DNA from: an uncultured Nitrospira sp.
GTDB taxonomy: Bacteria > Nitrospirota > Nitrospiria > Nitrospirales > Nitrospiraceae
DNA: 64,000 nt
Direction of reading: 5' to 3'
Assembly: GCA_902500775.1 (NCBI GenBank)
Contig: CABVRZ010000004.1
Coordinates: 1-64,000 of the forward strand
Part shown: positions 60,330 to 64,000 of the stretch, piece after piece
Layout: every line of letters begins with the position of its first letter
Position numbering within the stretch: the stretch's first letter is position 1
Notes under the pieces: model-generated
What the model saw: the letters and a program-made list of their open reading frames with translations, nothing else
The model's database searches: none
What the model was told of the DNA's origin: nothing
Program-made: the position numbers and the translations under genes

Positions 60330-61082
60330 CTACGAGGTGTGCAGTTCTCGGAATCCCAACATCCGGCCGGCCGGGGAAGCGGTCCGGTAATTTTGAATGC
60401 GAACGGTCCGACCAAGGAGAGGAAGGTCGAGCGTGGTCCCTACCTTCATCGGCTGGCCAAATCGCAATAATTCATTGCCGGATGCGGACAAAATATCCTT
60501 GGCCGAACTGTCCGGGAGTCCTTTCGCCGAAAACATCTCGATCTCGTCCATCCCAAACTTACTGAGTCCCAGTGAATAGGACCAGACTCGGTCTGGATGA
60601 GCGTTGTCGTCATGAACGATGGAAACATGATCATCCAGCAGAAACGTCGAGAGCGCACGTTGCTGCCAATCCGATGGATTGATGTAGGCCTGTGTGATGA
60701 CATCATGGGCCGTGCCTTGAGACAATAGGGTCAAGCAGCGAGCCAGTCGCGTCGCCAGGAGTACGGTATCCGGCATATCTCGAGGCGAGACAATGGATGG
60801 GGCAATGGCCCCCATAAGGTCATGTTCCCATGACAGTTGTTTCATGATAGCTGCAACCTGATCCGTCGGAAGCGGCATCACGACATGGGCGGACCATGGG
60901 CCATGGGTGGCTTGCCAGGATTCGGGCGAGCCTTCTTCGTGTCGGATGGTCAGTGGTCCACCATACTCACGGTCATATAGTGCTTTGACCTCATCCGTCC
61001 CCGGAGCTGTCCCTCGATAACCGATAAAATAGAGAGGTGGTCGTTTAGCCGAAGGCTTGGGCGATTTTTTCCTGATTCTCAT
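60330..61082 (-). CDS. Conserved hypothetical protein
   Basis: The 250-residue soluble protein is not recognised. Features are a basic N-terminus ([15 protein letters not shown]), then [59 protein letters not shown] and a final [20 protein letters not shown]. Its ATG overlaps the TypA stop (ATGA), so it is translationally coupled to TypA. A role in stress or ribosome biology is possible but only from context. Confidence 0.7.
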   Translation of the reverse strand: MRIRKKSPKPSAKRPPLYFIGYRGTAPGTDEVKALYDREYGGPLTIRHEEGSPESWQATHGPWSAHVVMPLPTDQVAAIMKQLSWEHDLMGAIAPSIVSPRDMPDTVLLATRLARCLTLLSQGTAHDVITQAYINPSDWQQRALSTFLLDDHVSIVHDDNAHPDRVWSYSLGLSKFGMDEIEMFSAKGLPDSSAKDILSASGNELLRFGQPMKVGTTLDLPLLGRTVRIQNYRTASPAGRMLGFRELHTS

Positions 61083-62935
61083 TTGCCGGCTTTCTTGGCT
61101 TTTCGACGGTCATCCGGATTCAATAATCGTTTGCGCAGGCGGAGATTTTGTGGCGTGATCTCCACCAGTTCATCGGCTCCGATATATTCCAACGCGAACT
61201 CGAGGGTCATCTCACGCGGAGGGGTGAGCACCAAGGCCTCGTCAGACCCGGAGGCTCGCATATTGCTGAGGTGCTTCTCTTTGCACACATTGACATCGAG
61301 GTCTTCATCTCGGCTGTTCTGACCAACGACCATCCCACGGTAGACATCGACGCCAGGTCCGATGAACATGGCTCCACGTTCTTGGGTCATGAAGATCGCA
61401 TAGCCCGTACTGACCCCATCTTCGAAGGCCACCAGCGACCCATGTGGGGCGACGATCAAATCACGTTCTTCCGCCCGCTCGTAGGCCGAAAACACATGGT
61501 GCATGATGACGGTGCCACGGGTTTTGGCCAATAGCACATTTTTCAGCCCCATGATGCCACGGGTCGGAATGTGGTATTCCAGATGCATCTCGCTGGTGCC
61601 GACATCGGAGTGAATCAGCCGCATATGCCGCATTTCGCCTCGGCGTTTGCCGATCTCCTCGATGACGGTACCTTGATAGGTCTCCGGCACCTGGATGGTC
61701 AGCTCTTCGTACGGCTCCATGACGGTGTCGCCTTCACGATGGAGAATGACTTCCGGTTGTGAGACCTGTAATTCGTATCCTTCACGCCGCATTTGCTCGA
61801 TCAGCACGGACAGGTGCAGTTCCCCACGTCCAGCCACAAGAAAACGATCGGCGCTGTCGGTCTCATTGACGCGGAGCGACACATTGGTTTCCAATTCCTT
61901 GAAGAGTCGTTCGCGCAAATGGCGTGACGTCAGGAACTTGCCTTCCCGACCGGCGAAGGGACTGTTGTTGACGGAGAAGGTCATCTGAACCGTCGGTTCG
62001 TCGATCGTGACGCGTGGCAACGCGAGGGGATGCTCCGCGTCAGCAATGGTATCTCCGATGCTCACGTCATCAAGGCCTGCAACTGCGACGATTTCCCCGG
62101 CCGCTGCTTGTTCCGTGTCGGCCCGTTCGAGGCCCGAATAGACGGCGAGGTCGGACACCTTTCCTGGAATTTGTGCTCCGTCCTTGCCGAGGACCAGGAC
62201 GTTCTGACGTCTGGCAACTGAACCGGACTGGATCTTGCCGATCCCCATCTTGCCTTTGTACGGATCTTGCACAAGGGCCAGGACGAGAATTTGGAGCGGG
62301 GCATCAATGGTAATGGCTGGAGCAGGAATTTTCTCCAGCACTGTATCGAGCAATGGGGCTATATCGGTTCCTGGCTTGTTCACGTCCAGCGTGGCGATGC
62401 CTTTAATGGCCGACGTGTAGACGATCGGAAAATCGAGTTGCTCGTCGGTGGCACCCAGGTGCACGAACAGGTCGAAGGTGCGGTTGACGACATCGTCGAT
62501 CACCGCGTCGGGCCGGTCGATCTTATTGATGACGACGATGGCTTTGTGGCCCAACGCCAAGGCTTTCCGCAACACGAAGGTCGTCTGCGGCATGGGCCCT
62601 TCTTTGGCATCGACCAAAATTAATACACCGTCCACCATTCGAAGCGTGCGTTCTACTTCCCCGCCGAAGTCGGCGTGACCTGGCGTATCGACAATGTTGA
62701 TTTTCACCCCGTTGTAGATGACGCTGGCGTTTTTGGCGCGGATCGTGATTCCTCGCTCACGTTCCTGGTCCATCGAATCCATAATGCGTTCGCCCATATC
62801 ATCGATCTTACGATGGACGTGAGTTTGGCGGAGCACGGCATCGACCAGGGTTGTCTTCCCGTGGTCAACGTGGGCGATGATCGCGATATTGCGGATATCG
62901 CTGCGACGGTCTTGAGGGGCACGTACGGTGGACAT
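61079..62935 (-). CDS. typA: Ribosome-associated GTPase TypA/BipA
   Basis: The 618-residue GTPase has G1 AHVDHGKTTLVD, G2 region RGITIRAKNASV, G3 DTPGHADFGGEVER and G4 NKIDRPDA, then EF-G-like domains II, III and V and the BipA C-terminal domain (GRGELHLSVLIEQMRREGYE; GTVIMHHVFSAYE). It binds the ribosome and helps assembly and stress adaptation. ATG 62935 gives the usual start MSTVRAPQDRRSDIRNIAII; the longer frame adds 32 non-conserved residues. Confidence 0.95.
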   Translation of the reverse strand: MSTVRAPQDRRSDIRNIAIIAHVDHGKTTLVDAVLRQTHVHRKIDDMGERIMDSMDQERERGITIRAKNASVIYNGVKINIVDTPGHADFGGEVERTLRMVDGVLILVDAKEGPMPQTTFVLRKALALGHKAIVVINKIDRPDAVIDDVVNRTFDLFVHLGATDEQLDFPIVYTSAIKGIATLDVNKPGTDIAPLLDTVLEKIPAPAITIDAPLQILVLALVQDPYKGKMGIGKIQSGSVARRQNVLVLGKDGAQIPGKVSDLAVYSGLERADTEQAAAGEIVAVAGLDDVSIGDTIADAEHPLALPRVTIDEPTVQMTFSVNNSPFAGREGKFLTSRHLRERLFKELETNVSLRVNETDSADRFLVAGRGELHLSVLIEQMRREGYELQVSQPEVILHREGDTVMEPYEELTIQVPETYQGTVIEEIGKRRGEMRHMRLIHSDVGTSEMHLEYHIPTRGIMGLKNVLLAKTRGTVIMHHVFSAYERAEERDLIVAPHGSLVAFEDGVSTGYAIFMTQERGAMFIGPGVDVYRGMVVGQNSRDEDLDVNVCKEKHLSNMRASGSDEALVLTPPREMTLEFALEYIGADELVEITPQNLRLRKRLLNPDDRRKAKKAGK

Positions 62936-63195
62936 GGGGTAAATCTGCTTTCTGCGAGCGACAAAAATGACGCCCCGTAGTGAGGCGCAAACTCGGCAGT
63001 ATACTCGAAGATGATCGTCCCAGGCAAGCAACAGGTTGAAACGATAGTGTCAGATGGGGCTGAAGTCCAGCCAGACAAAGGGACGCGCACCTGTCATTAT
63101 GCAGCGATTGGGGATTGACGTAGAGGGCGATGCGCGTCGCAGGAATTCTGAGTGGTTCTAGGAGGGATGGACTCCCGTGGAGGGGAACAGGATCA

Positions 63196-63600
63196 TCATG
63201 GGCGTGCCAGTGGTGTCAGGGCTCGCTCGATACATCGCAGCAACGTGTCGCGTTTAAATGGCTTGAGGACGTAATCCTGGACCCTGATAGACACCGCTTG
63301 ACGGATACAGAGCGGATCGACAACAGCCGTTAGGAGCACCACTGGGACGTCATGCCAGTCGGGGGTCGCTCGGATCGTTTCCAGGATGGTGATCCCGTCG
63401 ACATGGGGCAATTGGATATCCAACAGCACGAGTGAAGGGAGCCGCATCGAGCCGATCTTGTTCAGCGCGTCGTGGCCGTCGGCGGCATGCACGACCTGAT
63501 AGCCCTTTTCCTGCAGGATGAGCGTCACGAGAGCGGCGGTATCTGGTTCATCTTCGATAAGAAAGAGGACCGGCTGATTGATGACAGACTGTTCGATCAT
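63196..63600 (-). CDS. Single-domain response regulator receiver
   Basis: The 134-residue protein is a stand-alone receiver domain: FLIEDEPDTAALVTLILQEK with the acidic pair, the phosphoacceptor Asp in LVLLDIQLPHVDG, Thr/Ser in VVLLTAVVD and the Lys in YVLKPFKRD. It has no output domain, so it acts by protein contacts (CheY-like) or in a phosphorelay. ATG 63600 follows AAGG. No kinase is adjacent in this window. Confidence 0.9.
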   Translation of the reverse strand: MIEQSVINQPVLFLIEDEPDTAALVTLILQEKGYQVVHAADGHDALNKIGSMRLPSLVLLDIQLPHVDGITILETIRATPDWHDVPVVLLTAVVDPLCIRQAVSIRVQDYVLKPFKRDTLLRCIERALTPLARP

Positions 63601-63691
63601 GCAAGAAACCTTACTCTTAATCGTCCCGGTTTTCTGAGGTGTTGGCATAATGAACGATCAATATAAATAAGGCCTTCTTGTTCATGGGTTT

Positions 63692-64000
63692 TTGTCACAT
63701 GCGGCGGTGTCGCTGGCGGCTAGACCGAGGCCCATTTCTTTCTTGGAGGCATCGATTGTCAGGGCGAGAATTGGATTGGGCGTGCGACGGCATTCACATT
63801 TCCTTACCGATGTACCGTGGGCACAGGTTGTATCCTTGTTTCTCATTCGTGGGTTGGCCATGTATTGGATCTTGACCAGTTGTGGTATAGGCAAGGACCT
63901 CATGTCGAAATGGGAGGATCTGGATCAATATTGGCCATATGGAGTGAAGAGGGTGTCGTCGTCGTACGCCACTCTGGTTCGGCATGTATAATTTCTACTA
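63692..64000 (+). pseudogene. Possible decayed PilZ-like gene at window edge
   Basis: Frames here read VRRHSHFLTDVP, then in a second frame CTVGTGCILVSHSWVGHVLD, and TSCGIGKDLMSK, an order that resembles a PilZ domain (RRxxR, GxGxVLDLS, GC) with two shifts. The open 99-codon frame 63692-63991 does not by itself look like a known protein. The window edge cuts off the context. It may be chance. Confidence 0.25.

Noticed and set aside
1-64000. tRNA, rRNA or CRISPR loci
   Set aside because: I looked for cloverleaf arms, rRNA signatures and regular repeats by eye and found none; a dedicated scan (tRNAscan, Infernal) would be needed to exclude them.

Overview
The window looks like a chromosomal segment of a Gram-negative, Nitrospira-like bacterium (phylum Nitrospirota). 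This assignment is an inference from gene content: a beta-barrel porin-like exopolysaccharide protein, many universal stress proteins, a DUF2934 protein, a rubrerythrin / Fe-S / DUF3501 cluster, a PPi-type phosphofructokinase and a mid-50s GC impression. No rRNA or tRNA gene was recognised to fix it.

Layout. (1) 0.4-1.35 kb: a DUF2442 protein and a Phd/YefM-RelE type toxin-antitoxin pair, followed by a decayed alpha/beta-hydrolase remnant. (2) 2.0-40.0 kb: one large, almost entirely plus-strand exopolysaccharide (EPS) locus. It opens with a duplicated promoter/hairpin leader and a NusG/RfaH-like antiterminator. It then carries a beta-barrel outer membrane protein, a Wzz/tyrosine autokinase, a MurJ-like flippase, four GT4 glycosyltransferases and an O-antigen ligase/polymerase. 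Modification genes follow: an AsnB amidotransferase, a carbamoyltransferase with SxtJ and DUF5989 partners, SGNH esterases, FemAB-like acyltransferases and PhyH dioxygenases. A UDP-bacillosamine-type set (PglF, PglE, PglD and two PglC-like enzymes) and a Wza-like export protein complete it. Two secreted propeller-like paralogues sit on the opposite strand at 14.1-16.9 kb. (3) 40.1-46.6 kb: a minus-strand block with a second, homologous hydrolase remnant, an exported pentapeptide-repeat protein, a frameshifted NAD-salvage pair (nicotinamidase and nicotinate phosphoribosyltransferase), a cytochrome c, an FmdB zinc ribbon, a universal stress protein, an MgtE-like transporter and a 31-residue membrane peptide. 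(4) 46.9-53.6 kb: a plus-strand stress/metabolism run with three more universal stress proteins, a cupredoxin, PPi-PFK and a MarR regulator. (5) 53.5-64 kb: two lipoproteins, the rubrerythrin / Fe-S oxidoreductase / DUF3501 triad, a double-domain PTPS protein, two secreted paralogues, a thioredoxin, a peroxiredoxin, TypA/BipA and a receiver protein.

How the EPS genes could work together (inference). PglF, PglE and PglD would make UDP-diacetylbacillosamine, and a PglC-like enzyme would load the first phosphosugar on the lipid carrier. The GT4 enzymes extend the repeat, the flippase and polymerase export and join it, and Wzz-kinase, Wza-like and barrel proteins control length and passage. Carbamoyl-, acyl- and amidotransferases and dioxygenases decorate it. 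The NusG paralogue would let polymerase read through the long transcript.

The most interesting structures are the twin ops-like hairpin leader before the antiterminator, a tandemly duplicated and partly decayed five-gene module at 25.8-34.2 kb, homologous hydrolase remnants bracketing the EPS locus, a 217-bp MITE with perfect ends, and small ORFs tiled between EPS genes by ATGA overlaps.
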